Positions 11,343 through 24,994 of a stretch of 64,000 bases of DNA are shown piece after piece. How positions within the stretch are numbered: the stretch's first letter is position 1; every line of letters begins with the position of its first letter. Source of the stretch: Hypericum androsaemum (Eukaryota; Streptophyta; Magnoliopsida; Malpighiales; Hypericaceae); assembly GCA_963995505.1 (NCBI GenBank), contig OZ023187.1, forward strand, positions 5,773,501 through 5,837,500, given 5' to 3'. The notes under the pieces were generated by a model. The model did no database searches and was not told the origin of the DNA. It worked only from the letters and a program-made list of their open reading frames with translations. The position numbers and the translations under genes were made by a program.

Positions 11343-14300
11343 ATGGCGACGAGAAGGAAACCGGGAGGAGGAGGAGGAAAGGAGATTTTGGAGTCGATGT
11401 ACTCGGTGATCGCGCTGGTGTTCATTCTGGTGGCGTGCGTGGAGCTCTGCGACGCCGCCACCGTCGTCGACGTTTACCGCCTCATCCAGTACGACATCGC
11501 CGGCGCTCCCTTCGGCTCACGCCTCGCCTCCCTCAACCACCTCGCCGCCTCCGAACACCTCACGTCCGACCTTTCCCGCTCCGCCCTCGTCCTTCCCCTC
11601 CCCCTCGCCTCCGACCTCCTCAAAGGTAACCGCTCGGCTTCTTCCCGATTTTACTGTTCCCGTGTGTTGAATTGGACTTAATTGTGTGTGTGTAGAGTAT
11701 GTAGACAAGGGGAAGCAGCTGGGAGGGCTGCTGCTTTTGCTGCCGCAGATGCTGAATCCCGCGGGAGGGGCTGGCGAGTACTCGGACGAGGAGAAGGAGG
11801 CGATGCACGGGGTTACTTCGGAATTGGAGCAGCTGCTTGTTCGCTCTAATCTGCCCGTGAGTTCCTAAACGATAAAGCACAAAGTCTTTTGATTGTGCTG
11901 GCCAGTTGTCGCTTACTGTTGCTTGCTTCTTGTGGTTGTGTTTGGTTAGTACCCCGTGTACTTTGCGTTCGAGGATGACAACATTAATGCTGTGCTGGCC
12001 GATGTCAAGAGGAATGATGCTATTGGTCAGCCTGCCACTGCTACTACTGGCGGGTAAGTTTAGGTTTTTTTTAAGTAAATTTTATTTATAATATATACGT
12101 CGGAAGGAGAACTCGCACTCTCGCAGCCGCTGGCCTCTTCAAAACCCTAATGTGACAAAACCCATTGGGAAAAAGTACCGTTGATAGCACCGCGAGTTCT
12201 AGGTTCTTTTTCGACCCCGTATTATAATTATTTATGTTAAACCCAAATATCCTCAAATTTCAACAGTAAAGTGCCAAAATTTGAACATATTTGGGAGGCA
12301 AATATTACAGGAAGAGTAGGTTATTTCCTTTTTAGGACTAGGCTTGCATATGAGGTTGTATCCTGTTCCGTAGTTTGTAGAATGTTGAAGCTTTGGTCTG
12401 TAGTCAGCCTAAGGGAAAAGAAAGGGGGTTATAATGCCAGTGAAATTGCCCGTCATAGTGCAGTTGTTATGTTAAATGTTCCTACTGATGTGATGGTCAT
12501 ATTCATCCATTGCTCCAAAATCATTTAACGTCATTTTTTGCTTTGAGATACTGCAGATACAAGTTTGTCGTCTCAGCACCGGAGCCAAGGAAAATTGCAT
12601 CTCCCACGATCACAAACATTCAGGTTTCTTTCTCGTTCTGTTCTTTCTGGTAGCTTCTATTAGTAGCAAACTGCGCTCTTCGGTGGTGGTTATAAGCATC
12701 TTGGCACATTCGTGATATCGCTTGCCTTTTAAGGTCCCTTTAGATATGTCCCTTTGGAATAAGTTTCTTATTTTAAGGTTTCTCTCCATCAAACTAGAAA
12801 TTTGGAGTAGGAAGTGGAGCATCCATAGGCTTCAATGTAACAGTAGGGAATCAGAAATTGTTGTTTGCTTTTATGATATTAGTACTGTTGAGTTCTTGTT
12901 CACAACTTTCTTATTTTCTCGGTCAGTGTTACTGCATATCTAAAGTTATAATATATGGAGGCAAAAACCAATTATTGCTGATTTTCCTTGCTTAATGGCC
13001 TGCGTGGTATTCTGAACTGTTACAGGGATGGTTACCAGGACTAAAAGCAGATGGAGATCCAAATCAACTGCCAACCATTGCTATTGTTGCATCATATGAT
13101 ACGTTTGGCACTGCTCCGGTTCGTGACTGCATTTATTCTATCAAAGATGGAATATTTTATTTATTCAATACAAAAAGATTTAAGTAATCTTGGACAGTGC
13201 AACATGTCAATTCTGGTTTTCTTTGTAGGCATTGTCTGTTGGGAGTGATAGCAATGGTAGTGGAGTAGTGGCCCTTCTTGAAATTGCTAGGCTATTCTCT
13301 CTTCTTTATTCTAATCCGAGAACAAGAGGCAGATATAATATACTTTTTGGGCTAACGTCTGGGGGACCTTACAATTACAATGGGACTCAGAAGGTACTTG
13401 ATTCTCTTTTCCATTTGGAGTAAAATGTGTTTATTTTCAATATTTGATGCTCATATCTGACCGTCGGAGTTATTTTTCTTGCCTTGCGGATGTTGAGAAC
13501 TTGAGATATTACTTGGGTCCCTTATCTCTATGAAGTACCATTGCATGAGATCTTTTTTCCTCAAAGAAGCAGACTTGCTAGAATTTTTTTATATTTTAGG
13601 GTCCTACTGTAAGTTTTTCCAACCACAAGGACCTCAGTTCTTAACCTTTTCATTCTCTTTCTTTCTGTGCTATGTTGCAGTGGCTTCGGAGCTTTGATCA
13701 GCGTCTACGAGAGAGCATTGATTATGCTATTTGCTTAAATAGTATTGGTTCATGGGAAAAGGGGCTGTGGCTTCATGTGTCTAAGCCTCCTGAGAATGCT
13801 TACGTTAAGCAAATTTTTGAGGTTTGATCATGGCACAGTGCTAGAATTTATTCCATCATATGGGAAATAGATACATCCAAGCTGGTCTGAGCTTTGTGAT
13901 GTGCAGGGATTCTCTGACGTGGCAAAAGAGCTGGGTTTTGAAATAGGGCTGAAGCACAAGAAAATCAATATTTCAAACCCTCGAGTAAGTGAATCTACCC
14001 CGAAGTTTGAACCTTCAAAGAGATATGGGAAAGCTATGATCCTCCTGATAAAACTCTTGTCACTTGTTTAAATTGTTTTTCTGAAAGTAATTGAAAGAAA
14101 CCAACAAACTGTATTCAAGGTTGAGATACGCTGGCAGTTTCTTTTCCCGAATGCACTCTCATCAGTTTGCTATTTTATTATGTTTCTAACATGTCTCTCC
14201 TTTGTTCTGCTTCTCCTATCCGCTGAAACTTTACCACTTCTTGCTCACCCGTGTGGAAATTGCTTTGGTTTGATAATTTGTTTGTCTTGTGGTCTATTGT

Positions 14301-16401
14301 TGTTCATCATGAGATTGAAAGACTTGTGGTTTTTCTTACTGATTGCTCGGAACAATGAAAGCAGACTCTCTTTTAGCTAGGAAAAAGGGAACCATGGAGA
14401 CTTTTTTGGAAATGTGAAACTAGAAATCACGAGTCTTTTTATGATTTTGACTGATCGATATGGATGAGGCATGAAGCAGGAAATCATTTTAACCTTTTTT
14501 ATAATTTCCGATGTAATGTCATGGCTTCGATTAGTTTATTAATCACACCGATCAGATTACGAACGTGTCCACGATATCTCTACTTAAAATGGAATTAAAG
14601 TATTTAGGAAATGCCTTATCTTAAGTTGGAAATTCATATTTTCTGCAGAAAGGGTCTAATGCTTCAAAATTATATCAAGTGTGTCCTATTATACTTTGTC
14701 TGTTTCTCTGTATGAATTTTGGATTTATCATGCAATTGAGGGTTTGCTTAATTTTTTTTGATGTTTTTCATTCAAGTATGTGAGCGTGTGTTTAATCAAC
14801 AATGAGTATCCTTAGTCAGGGTGATATAGTTGTTGACCTGCTGTAGGTGGCTTGGGAGCATGAACAGTTTTCAAGGCTCAGGGTTACTGCTGCTACTCTT
14901 TCTGAGCTCTCGTCTGCCCCTGAGCTGCTAGAAAGCACTGGTGGACTTTCTGATAACAGGTTGCTTTTTCTGACAAGAAATTTATAATTTGAAGTGCATC
15001 AGATATCTTTTTGTGTAAACTTTTGATAGTTGTGTTATTCAGATACGTTGTTAATGAAGGTGCAGTTGTACAAAGCATCAAGTTAGTCGCCGAGAGTATT
15101 GCAGTAAGCCCAATCGTCCAAAGCTTTCCAATCGTTTACTCTTTGATCAACTTTTGATTGTTTGAGCCCAGCAGCCTTGTTAGCTAGTGCAAAGCATCAA
15201 GTGCACCTATCATTCGTGCGCCTCATAAATATACGTACTTTTTGTGCATGGAAAATTGAAGTTACTGAAACACTGTTGTCTACCAAGTTTTAGTTGCCAA
15301 GTACACGAGAATCTCTTTTTCAAACATGAAAACTCTACAATTACTGAAAAGGTATCTGTAGAACTTGAAATTTGTGAGGAAGGATTGATTTTTATAGATG
15401 TGGCACTTGCAGTCTTTAATCTATCAATCTCCACCTATGCGCAGAGACACATATATGGGCATCAAGGAAAGGACATTCAAATTTTTTCTGATGATGGTAG
15501 TTTATCAGTGAATCCTTCTTACGTCCGATCCTGGTTGGATTTGCTGTCACAAACACCTCGAGTAGCTCCGTTCTTAACGAAGAATGATCCATTTGTTATG
15601 GCATTGAAGAAGGTAAGTCTTTCAATTAATGGATCCGCTCGTCTTAAAGCAGTCTAATAGTGTTATTTGAACCTCTGTATTTCTGTGAACTGAGAATGAC
15701 AAATACTTTTCTTGGTTTTGGAAGGGGGATTCTAATTGGACCTCTGTTTTGTAGTCAACTGAGTTGATTAGGAATGATAGAAAAGGAACGTCTCTATATT
15801 GGTAATGCCTTCTTAGGTTTCATTTATCATTCTGTGTCCACTTTCTTGCAGGAATTAGAGGAACACACTCGGGATGTTTCTGTGCAACACGAAGTGCTAG
15901 ATGGGATCTTCACATTCTATGATTCCACTAAAGCGAAGTTGAATATATATCAGGTTCTTCACTGGATATCCATGCCTCCTATCTGGAAAAAGAACTCGTC
16001 TTTACATACTTTCCTTGCTCTCTTTTGTTGATGCATCGGGACCGCAAGAACCCCAATCTCACTGGGAAGAGGAAGAGTCAAATTCCCCTTCGCACGCTTA
16101 GATTTGGTTTCATATAGCCTATTACTATTTCTCTTCCTACTCGGTAACGCTCCAAATGGTTGTGCAGGTTGCTAGCGTAACATTTGACTTGCTCTTGCTC
16201 CTGGCTCTGGGGTCATATCTCATTGTGCTTTTCAGTTTTCTTGTCATCACCACAAGGGTACCGTTTTCTTCTTGTTCTTCTATCTCCATTCATTTTGCCG
16301 CCTCTTCATCAATCTGAACGGATGACTCTGTCAAACAGGGTCTGGATGATCTAATCAGCCTATTCCGGAGGCATCCTTCGCGAAAGTTGAAAACTGCTTG
16401 A
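11343..16401 (+). CDS. NCLN: Nicalin (BOS complex subunit NCLN homologue)
   Basis: Fourteen exons join in phase: 11343-11625, 11696-11856, 11950-12053, 12557-12623, 13026-13118, 13229-13393, 13681-13821, 13907-13984, 14847-14959, 15043-15103, 15445-15612, 15852-15953, 16168-16257 and 16339-16401. They encode 562 residues, about the length of animal nicalin. An N-terminal signal anchor (SVIALVFILVACVELCDA) precedes a luminal M28 aminopeptidase/nicastrin-like fold. A C-terminal membrane helix (FDLLLLLALGSYLIVLFSFL) is followed by a basic cytosolic tail. The segment VASYDTFGTAP and then SDSNGSGVVALLEIARLF aligns with the metallopeptidase core, but the metal ligands are not evident, as known for nicalins. 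In animals nicalin works with TMEM147 and NOMO at the ER translocon in multipass membrane-protein biogenesis. The same ER role is inferred here. The ATG is the first in a GC-rich first exon and is preceded by stops. Confidence 0.93.
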
Positions 16402-17099
16402 TGGGGTTGAACCAACTCATCCAACACGGTGTTCTTACTTGTAACGTACAAGAATGGAGATCGTCCAAGTGTAGCTTAGGAATCAGGTACCTCGATTGCA
16501 GAGATTTTCTCTTGGTGATTCGCCGAGCCGCCGATGTATCACCGAATAGCTTATAGCATTAGACAGATGGTTTCAAATTTTAGAGCTAGGACGCCATGGC
16601 TGAAATTTTGTCTAAGATATGGCATTCAATACCATGTCACTGCACGGCGGATTCGTGATTGGGGCCTGCCTCCCTTGTATACCATTCTCGTGCACACTAG
16701 TCAATTTGCATTTGCTCATTCAGCAAGGAGAAAAAAAAATGCACCCTCTTCCTTCTAGCAGTGACGCCGCCATCTCTGTGTCACTGTAATGTTATGGACC
16801 AAGGATGTTTGGGTTATTTTTTGCTTTTTTAGGTTAACCTATTTTTATTTTTTGTGGTTTGTGTGTTTTTTTTATATCATATTTTATTTTTTGGGTATTT
16901 TTTTTCTCAAAGAAACTCTTCCATTAATGCGACAATTTATGGTAGCCATTTGAGACAATAAAAGTTTATTAAAATAAAAATAACTGTACAATATACTATA
17001 AATATAAAAAAAATTGGCTTGTGATGCTCATCCCTGTGATTAGATAGTATGGTGGAGACTTGGTATCAGTTGATACAGAATTGAGGAGGGGAAGCGAAC
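16402..17099. other. 3' UTR and AT-rich intergenic DNA
   Basis: Probable nicalin 3' UTR (to about 16800), followed by T-rich DNA with no recognisable gene. Confidence 0.5.
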
Positions 17100-17262
17100 C
17101 CATTGGCTGAGGTCGACGTTGAACTTGTAGAAGGTGACGTGGCCGGCGGTGATTTGGATCTCCTCGACGAAAGGGTCGGTTCTCCGAAGCACGGTTAAAT
17201 TATGGACCTTTATGCTTTGCTGGTCCAGATTCTGGCATCAATTTCCCGTTCTTGCTTATCTC
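17100..17262 (-). pseudogene. DCP1: DCP1 (decapping enzyme subunit) first-exon fragment
   Basis: The minus strand encodes SKNGKLMP, then after a 1-nt shift NLDQQSIKVHNLTVLRRTDP, then FVEEIQITAGHVTFYKFNVD and LSQW. This matches the N-terminus of plant DCP1, the regulatory partner of the mRNA decapping enzyme DCP2, which has an EVH1-like fold. Similarity ends exactly at LSQW, followed by GT, where a parental exon could end. No later DCP1 exon is nearby. The frameshift and isolation make it a pseudogene fragment. Whether it came by segmental duplication or transposon capture is not visible. Confidence 0.7.
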
Positions 17263-17408
17263 TTTTTGGTGTTCTTAATTAACAATTACGAGCTGAATTA
17301 GGTAGGAGTGGGAATTTTCTATCCCCAATTTGAGGGTTCCTTGGCCTAATTGGAAATCCTAGGATTTGGGGGTTTGGCTTCTGTTTGATTGGGTGGGTTA
17401 GAGATGTT

Positions 17409-18005
17409 TAGGGATGGCAATGAGGAGTAGGGTAAGCTACGGTAGGATATTGGCATTTTAGACACATACTCTATCTTCTAAGAGACACTGAGTTTATAGG
17501 GTCTGTAGGGTTCGACTTTTTTTAACATTCTATTTTTTGATAATTTTTGTACACAAAATTAGTTTCATATAAAATTTAAATAAATTTAAGACATCTACTA
17601 CATTAGACATAAACAATTAAGGTAACATTAAATTTTGTAATTTAATTTAAATGGTGCAACGTTATTCTTTTCAAATTTTAAGTACATAAGCAATTCAACA
17701 AAAATATATATATATATAAAAGTTACCTTCTAGTGATCTATCCTTCACGATATCTTATAAGCTAGGTAGGTCTTTGTCTGTTACTTTATTTTAAGTTCTA
17801 ATAATATATATATAATCAATAAGGTCTAACTATGATCAAAATAGGGTAGGATCTAAAGTAGGGTAAAAGGATTAGTGTAGGATCCGAATCCATATGATTC
17901 ATACCTTACCCTATTTTTAAACATGGATCCATACCCTACGCTACTTCTAGATTTGAATCTATACACATACCCTCTCCTAGACACAGTCAAAGTCAACATA
18001 CCCTC

Positions 18006-18043
<38 letters not shown>

Positions 18044-18280
18044 AACTAGGATCAAAATAGGGTAGGGGTCTAAAGGAAGGTAAAATAGTAAGTGTAGGAT
18101 CTGAATCCATATGATGCATACCCTACCCTACTTTTAAACATGGATCCATACCCTACGCTACTTCTAGACATGAATCCATACACATGCCTTCTCCTAAACA
18201 CAGTCAAAGTCCACATACCCTCGACCTGTAAGATAAGAGTAGGATATGACCCACAAGGTATGAATAATCTGCCATCCCTA
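17409..18280. mobile_element. hAT-type MITE with 8-bp TSD
   Basis: Both ends carry the 11-bp inverted terminus TAGGGATGGCA. The flanks are GAGATGTT (17401-17408) and GAGATATT (18281-18288), an 8-bp duplication with one mismatch, which is the hAT signature. The interior is AT-rich and non-coding and contains two direct repeats. Confidence 0.85.
17820..18228. repeat. Two direct repeats around an AT microsatellite
   Basis: Two imperfect units of about 190 bp (about 17820-18008 and 18040-18228) share stretches such as ATCAAAATAGGGTAGG, ACATGGATCCATACCCTACG and CACAGTCAAAGTC. They are separated by an (AT)n tract at 18009-18037. They lie inside the hAT MITE. Confidence 0.8.
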
Positions 18281-18288
18281 GAGATATT

Positions 18289-19156
18289 ATAAGGTTTGTT
18301 TATCAATTCTCACTGTAATTTTCACACTAGAAAATTCATTTTTTTAATGCCCAAACCCTTATATATAAATACGAAAACTAATTACATCTTAAAAAACGTA
18401 TTACCTTCTACTCGTCAACCTACCCAAAGGTCCTCTATCATATTATTGGTTTTTACGTGTGGCGTAGAATCATCTCTTTTGAAGTTGTGACTGCCAATCG
18501 TAAAAAAAAATTTAATAATTTTTGTACATTGCATTTTCTAAGATATTTTCACATTTGTTGCCGTCATTTGTTTTGGGAATTTTTTTCCTCTTTAGATTTT
18601 TTTGGATAAGTTTCCTTTTTAGATTTAAATATAGTTCTTTATAACATTTATAAAATTAGAATTAGAAGAAATACTTACTAATTATAAAAAACACTTACTA
18701 ATTGAACATAGTTGGTTTTATTTAGTAATAAAAGTTACTATCGGATGTGTACTTACAATTAACATCACATACTTAAAATTGGTCTGTGTAGCACACTATA
18801 TTTAAACATGGTTGCTTTTATACGAATGTGGATCATGCGTCATCCATTTTTTTGGAAAATAATAACATATCATCATTAAAAAAAATTATTACTGGACCTT
18901 TTTAAAATCAAATAAGAAAATTAAAAAAAACTTTATACTAACATCACACCACCACCATCAACCCTCCGCGAGCTGGAATGGAGTGGGCAGAGGCGGTGGC
19001 GGTTAGTTAAAAAACTATTTGATCTAAAAATATATGATAATAATTTAAAAAAATGATGATGTGATGCGATGATGAAATTTCATGTTCAGAAAAAAATTAG
19101 TCTTACGGTGTTAATATTTTTATTTAAAAAAAATACGAGGTACTAACTGGATTAAT

Positions 19157-19188
<32 letters not shown>

Positions 19189-19958
19189 ATATAGTTTTTG
19201 TCTTATTTTGAGAAATATATTCTACCGACTAATTTTACCTTTCGAATAAATGCACAGTGCAAATTGACTTTAGTTCCTTTTATTTACGAGAGAAACAGGA
19301 ATTTTAGCGCTTCTTGCTTTTTGTGGATAACTATAAGAGATCTCAATCTTTGTGCGTTTTATAAAGGATATTCAAAATTTTGCCCTTTTTTCGTTTTGCC
19401 AAGGATCTTTATTTTTGGTATTTTATTTTATTCACAAGACACGTTGTTTTTTTAATAAAATTTAGGTGGGTTGATCTAAACTTCAGGACTTTAGATATCA
19501 TTACACTTGTGCTCGTTTCAAACAAAATTTTTTAATTCTACAAGGATAAGAATTGATCCATCAACCTCTGAGAAACGAAACAAGACCTATTATCATCTTA
19601 CCCTACCCGCCTAGCTTTGGTACAAGGCACATTGTTTGGTTCAACTCCTATGAGTCTTTATTTATTTTTTCTTTGATGGTATTTAACCCAAAGATTGAAA
19701 TGAAAAATATCATTGACGTAGATAATTTTGTTCAAAAGATGCCAACTAATTATTAAATGCAATAGCATTATGGCATTATGTCTTCATCTTATTAGTTATT
19801 ACTTTATGCAGTAGTGACATAGCTAATCTGCTCCGAGGCGAAAGGCTAATCACAAGTACCTCTCTCTCTCTCTCTCTCTCTCTCTAATGCCGACTTACAA
19901 TGTCAGTGAGAAACCCAGTTTGATCTGGAGCCATTCACCGGCTTCGAATCTGCGGTGC
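18289..19958. other. AT-rich intergenic DNA with microsatellites
   Basis: No gene is recognised. An AT-rich near-palindrome lies at about 19154-19193 and a (CT)n tract at 19860-19885. The right end overlaps the probable 3' UTR of the minus-strand deubiquitinase gene. Confidence 0.5.
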
Positions 19959-22900
19959 TCACTCGGCCGCCTTGCCTTTGCGCCTGCCGCCGCTACTGGT
20001 TTCCAAGAGGTAGCAAATCATCGAATCCAGGTCGTCGCCAAATATGCTGTAAGCTTCTATGGCTTGCAGATAGCTGAAGCCCATTGACAGGAGCATTTGC
20101 ACGCTACTGGTCAGGACTATATCTTGCAGACCATGGTCACTCACGGCTTCCACCTTCGTCTCGCTACCCGATGGCCCTGTTTTACAAGCATTTTGCCCCC
20201 AGATGCATTAGAAATATCTCACAGCAACTAGTAAGGAACATAATACACGCCCTAGTTTAAGCTGGCTGCACATTGCAACTTGCCATTCTATAAAACCCTA
20301 CTCTTCACACTTACGTGCTCCCGAAGATGACGGTTCAGCACCAGAAGTAGAATACTCCTTGTAACCCACGTGCAGCTTAAGTTTGTCATTTGCAAGGAAC
20401 TCAGCACGAGAGGCTTCCATCACCATACGTTCCATTTCCTTCTCGGTCAGCTCAAGATCAGAGTAAAACTGCCCCTCAGCTAGAAGTGCCTGCTAGTATG
20501 ATAAGGTTAGAAAGAAAGGAAATGATAACATCCATTTGTTTGGAAACAAATTTGAACGTACATTATCAATCTGCTGGTCTTGCTGGGCCTTAATAGCTGC
20601 TTTAACCTGATCTTTGTCCACATTCCTCTGCAAAATATAGCAACAAATGTTTTTCAGTCACGATAGCCCGTCTATCTTGTTACCTAGAGAATCTATTTAT
20701 GCAATGCCTCCACCAAGAGCTAGTTATCTAAGCAATCCTGAAAGATTATGAAACAACTACTAGCTACTACTCAGTCACAGTGATGCATGAGAATCATTCA
20801 CCAAGATGACATTTCCTCAATTTAAACTGTGATCCTATGGCAATAATGGAACAAAAAAGTTGAAAACAAAACTGCCCATGTGAATTTGAAACGAGCAAAA
20901 GCAAGTACACATACCCCTTGAAGAGAGCTGAAACCAAGCCCTGCTCCAACTGTCATGCGACGAGGATCAACTAGAGAGTTGTAATGGTTACCATGATGAA
21001 AGCTCAGCCTTATAGGTGGTGAATCGGTATTATAACTTCCGTGAAATATGTTGATTGGTTCTGCAATGGGATGGCTCTCATGATCAATAACAATAAGAGT
21101 CTTGGCTCATATGAGATAAACAGATACATCATTACAGCACCTGTTGAGTAGGAATAAATGTGGATCGGTCGATTATACATCTCAGATAGTGCCTGTATCT
21201 CCATATTGTTTCCATAGACCTTCACCAACAAAAAGAACACGACATTTAGTATCTCAGAGATCATAGGTCATGTAACTGAATGAAACAAAAGTAGAGAGAC
21301 TGTTACCTTGTCTCTTCTTTTCCTTTTACAGTAGGATGTGAAACCTTCAGTGATAAATTGGGAAAAGTGATCTCGCTCTCGTTCCTATATGAGGTCACAG
21401 CCAAGAATGAAAATTTTCATGAATACTGAACAGGGAAACTAATTGTTTTACAATCAGGACAGGAGAGTGAAATTTTTAAATAATAACAGGAAACTGTGAA
21501 ACTGCATGACATAGAAAATCCAAAAAATCAGCGTTCCCAGAAAGTCTGCCTATAAAACAAAGGACACGAGCCCTATACCAACTATCCACAGTCTCATTGG
21601 TGGAATTCTCTTCCCCATCAAATATGTCTATTTCATTCCCTTCAAATTAACTTCAAAGAATCGACAAAGAAAATTCTGTGAGACTCAAGACTGATTCTGA
21701 TTGAATGTGCTTTTTCTCCTGGTATATGTAACTTTCCTTTTTACGCTTCACTGAACAATTAGAGAGCAGATAACTCAGTAGGTCATTCAGGTAGCATAGA
21801 GAGGAACACAAAATTGATAAGAAAAGATAAGAACAGGCAGAATATGGCAGGCCACCATTAGGAAGACACAGAGACCAATTTGCTTAACACTAGAGGTGGT
21901 TCTTTCATTCAACTTCTTTAGCATGCTCCTGACAGAGAGCCGTCAAAAAAAGTAATAAAGAGAACCATATGCATTTGATAGACCAATACAATAATCCAAC
22001 CTAAACAACTGAATCTTATGGATCAGGGCATTTAAATTGAAAAACCTACTGGTGTGTTTTTCTTATCCATTCAAATGGTACTCATACTTGACAAAAATGG
22101 TATTCATCCAGAAGCAAATAACTTCCTTAAGATACCTAGTTAACCAATTAGAAGAATCTAACAACTATGAATGCTATAAATAAATAACCCAATACAACTC
22201 CTTCAAAAAAAACCAATACAACTGTTGTAGAAAACTGTGCTTCCTGCAGATCATTGAAAACTACTATCTGATTCTACAGCAAGATTTCAATAATGACCAG
22301 TGAACATTCCCAGTTCCTTAGTTCGAAAGTTAAAAATGTACACCTGCATCAAAGCTGTCTCTCATTCACCAAGAAAACCTTTACTCTCTACATCACTAGC
22401 TGTTAAAGGACAGAACCAACTGTATACTCTACTGTCATTCCATACTCTTATCAGATTTATCTAAACTTTAAACGTACAGGCTCATGAGAAGCAATTAGTC
22501 AGATGATATGTGCAGCATCAAACCCACATGACTACATAGAATGATAGAACTGAGAAACCAGATTATTCAGTCAAAAAATCCAATTAAGTAAGTGGACTTC
22601 CAAAAGACAAAATTACATTTAACACTTTTTCTTACAAAGTTATGCAGGCTCTAATGAATCAAAGAGACCCGCCCCCTCTCACGCACCAAATTGCTACAAC
22701 GGGAAACTGCAAGAATTTGACGTAGCCAAAACAACTAAAATGATATTGTACAAAGTTAATAGCTAGCACTACTATCATCTTACGGAAGAAATAAATAAAT
22801 AATTTCTGTACTTGTAAGAAAAAAATCAGTATTGTCTATTAAAGGAAAGCGTACCATGTAGTCTATGCACAATAGTCTGACATCATTATAAGCTTCTGAA

Positions 22901-24186
22901 TCACCATACACTTGATCTGCCACAGCACGAAAGAGACAATTTCCATCCTCCAACATTCGTCTGACTTCAAACCCTTTCGAGCGTCGGATGTCAATCTCAA
23001 ACTCTCTCTCTCTTTCCTAAAGTACAAGCAACAAGCAACATTTAGCGCAATGGCCGTAGCATACATGAAGGGCAAGCTGACAGGACGATTTCGCTCTAAG
23101 ATCCAGCATGGTTCAAGCAAAACCCAAATGGCAAAACGTAAAAAATGACATATCTTGGGTCACCAAAAAACCATAACAACTGATAAGTGATAACTGATAA
23201 TTAACAAACGGCACCCATCTATTCTTTTCCAAAAGAAAACTCATATGCAGAACTGAATTACTTACAGCCAAGTCAGATGCATATGGCTCAAATCAGACGT
23301 AGAGGAAGTTAGTTTGGATGTCCAACACTAAAAGTTTAAACCCAATAAACACCTTCTAATCTTCCACCAATACCAAAATATGAATGAAGAATAAATAAAT
23401 GCATCAGTTCCAAAATTATTTTCTTAATCTGCCTATAGTTTTGCTTTGATCTCTCTAAGCTACAATAGACTCTCCATAAAACTTTAAAGACATGTATGCA
23501 TCTGAATTTCACTTTCAGAAACTTACAGTATCATCATAGGAGGAAACAAAAGAAGGTTTCTGCTCGTCAGCACTATTATATCCCTCACTTTCACCGTGTG
23601 ATCTTGGAGAAGAAGGCCGAGAGCCAGAAGGTGAAGTCCTTGTAGAAACAACAGGCCAAACAATTGCTCTCCTGGGAGATCCGATCCTCACAGAATTTGA
23701 GCTTCCAGATATGGATCTTCTCAAGTTTGAATTGGTAGCTAAAGGCTTGGGGGGAGGCACTGGTGGAGGTGGTGGTTGAGGACTTCCCCCGCCAGCTTCA
23801 GGAGTGTCCGTGCTATAACTATCACTTTCAACCCCAGAAGTCAACCTTATCCCACCCAGCCCTTGTGAAGAATCCCCTGAACCCGCAATTTCCTCAACCA
23901 ATGCCTCTTTGTTATCAACCTCATCATTCAGACTGTCATTCCGGTCACACAGTAAGCTCTCTACCGAAAGATCATCAACTTTAGATGTCTTATTCTCGCT
24001 GGTACCACAAAACTCAAGCTCGGGAATTTCTTCCTTCACATCATCTGATATATCCTCATCTCTTGGAACCGTAGAAACCTGCTGTGCAGGGGAAACCTGA
24101 GAGTCTGACCGAACAGCAGAAGAAGACCCTGCCCGATTCTGGCTCGAAGAAGAACCACCGCCACGCTGAACCAGTATACGAGTCAT
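19959..24186 (-). CDS. OTU6: OTU-domain deubiquitinase, OTLD1/OTU6-like
   Basis: Eight exons on the minus strand join in phase: 24186-23527, 23016-22855, 21384-21307, 21219-21141, 21060-20915, 20627-20562, 20489-20315 and 20176-19959, giving 527 residues. A low-complexity N-terminus (MTRILVQRGGGSSSSQNRAG, with a Pro run near residue 140) precedes the OTU cysteine-protease domain. DGNCLFRA places the catalytic Cys at about residue 247 with its Asp at 244, and GNHYNSL supplies the catalytic His at about 352. The C-terminus has a UBA-like segment (SVQMLLSMGFSYLQAIEAYS). The start MTRILVQRG and the architecture match Arabidopsis OTLD1/OTU6, a deubiquitinase reported to remove ubiquitin from histone H2B with the KDM1C demethylase. 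Nuclear and cytosolic action is inferred. A MULE sits upstream of this gene. Confidence 0.93.
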
Positions 24187-24985
24187 CTTTATTACCCTTC
24201 AATTGCCACCTATTATTCCGAGAAGCAACCCAACTTAGAGACGGAGCAAGTTCCCAGTAAGCACGGGTTTATCGCGTGTTCTAGCCTTGGGGGCAGCGAT
24301 GCCAATACCTTGGATGAACGATGTCTTGTGGCCTAACACGTCCAGCTCCTTATTATCACGAAACAATCTCTGCATTCCCCTAACAATTCTCATGAGACCC
24401 AAACACCTCCCTACTTTTTTTAAACAATAATAACCTTCTCTAAGTAGTCGAATTTTACCCGAATGAGAGAACTCTCCTTAGTCTCACCTTCGCAAGCCCC
24501 CAACCTGCAAACAGAGTAAACCCCATTTAACCCAAATTGGAAAACTGAAGAAATCTAATCATCATAAACACGATAAAGAACCGTAAAGAACAAATCTTTG
24601 GCACAAACCCTTTCTTTCAAATTAAATAATATTAAAATGAACAAGAAATCGGCTATCAAACAATCCAGCGAAAAGAGGTCTTCAATGGCCAAAAAATCTC
24701 AAGAGAAGGAAAACCCTAAAAAGTCAGACTCATCGGCGAGCTAAACTCACCAGAAAGGGAGAGACTTTCCAGTAAGAATCGGCGAAAAGAAAGAGGGGGC
24801 CAGAAGATGGTTTTTTTAAAAAAAAAATTTTAAGGGTTTTTCAAAAGGGGGAAATTAATTCTGCAAATTGAACACCTTGGAGAAAGGAAGGAAGGAAGGA
24901 AGGAGAGAGGGTAATGGAAGCTGGCTTTTAAAAGTGGGAACTTTACTTTCTGGTACGGTAGAGATTGAAGAAAATGTATAAAAGA
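24187..24985. promoter_or_regulatory. 5' leader and promoter region of the OTU6-like gene
   Basis: Non-coding DNA upstream of the minus-strand ATG. A 5'-UTR intron is possible, since splice-like sites occur near 24230-24510. I could not fix the transcription start. The MULE at 24995 caps this region, leaving about 800 bp of host sequence. Confidence 0.4.
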
Positions 24986-24994
24986 TAAAAGAAA

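Noticed and set aside
11435..11708. Arg/Pro-rich and Gly/Glu-rich ORFs over nicalin exon 1
   Set aside because: Shadow frames of a GC-rich coding exon.
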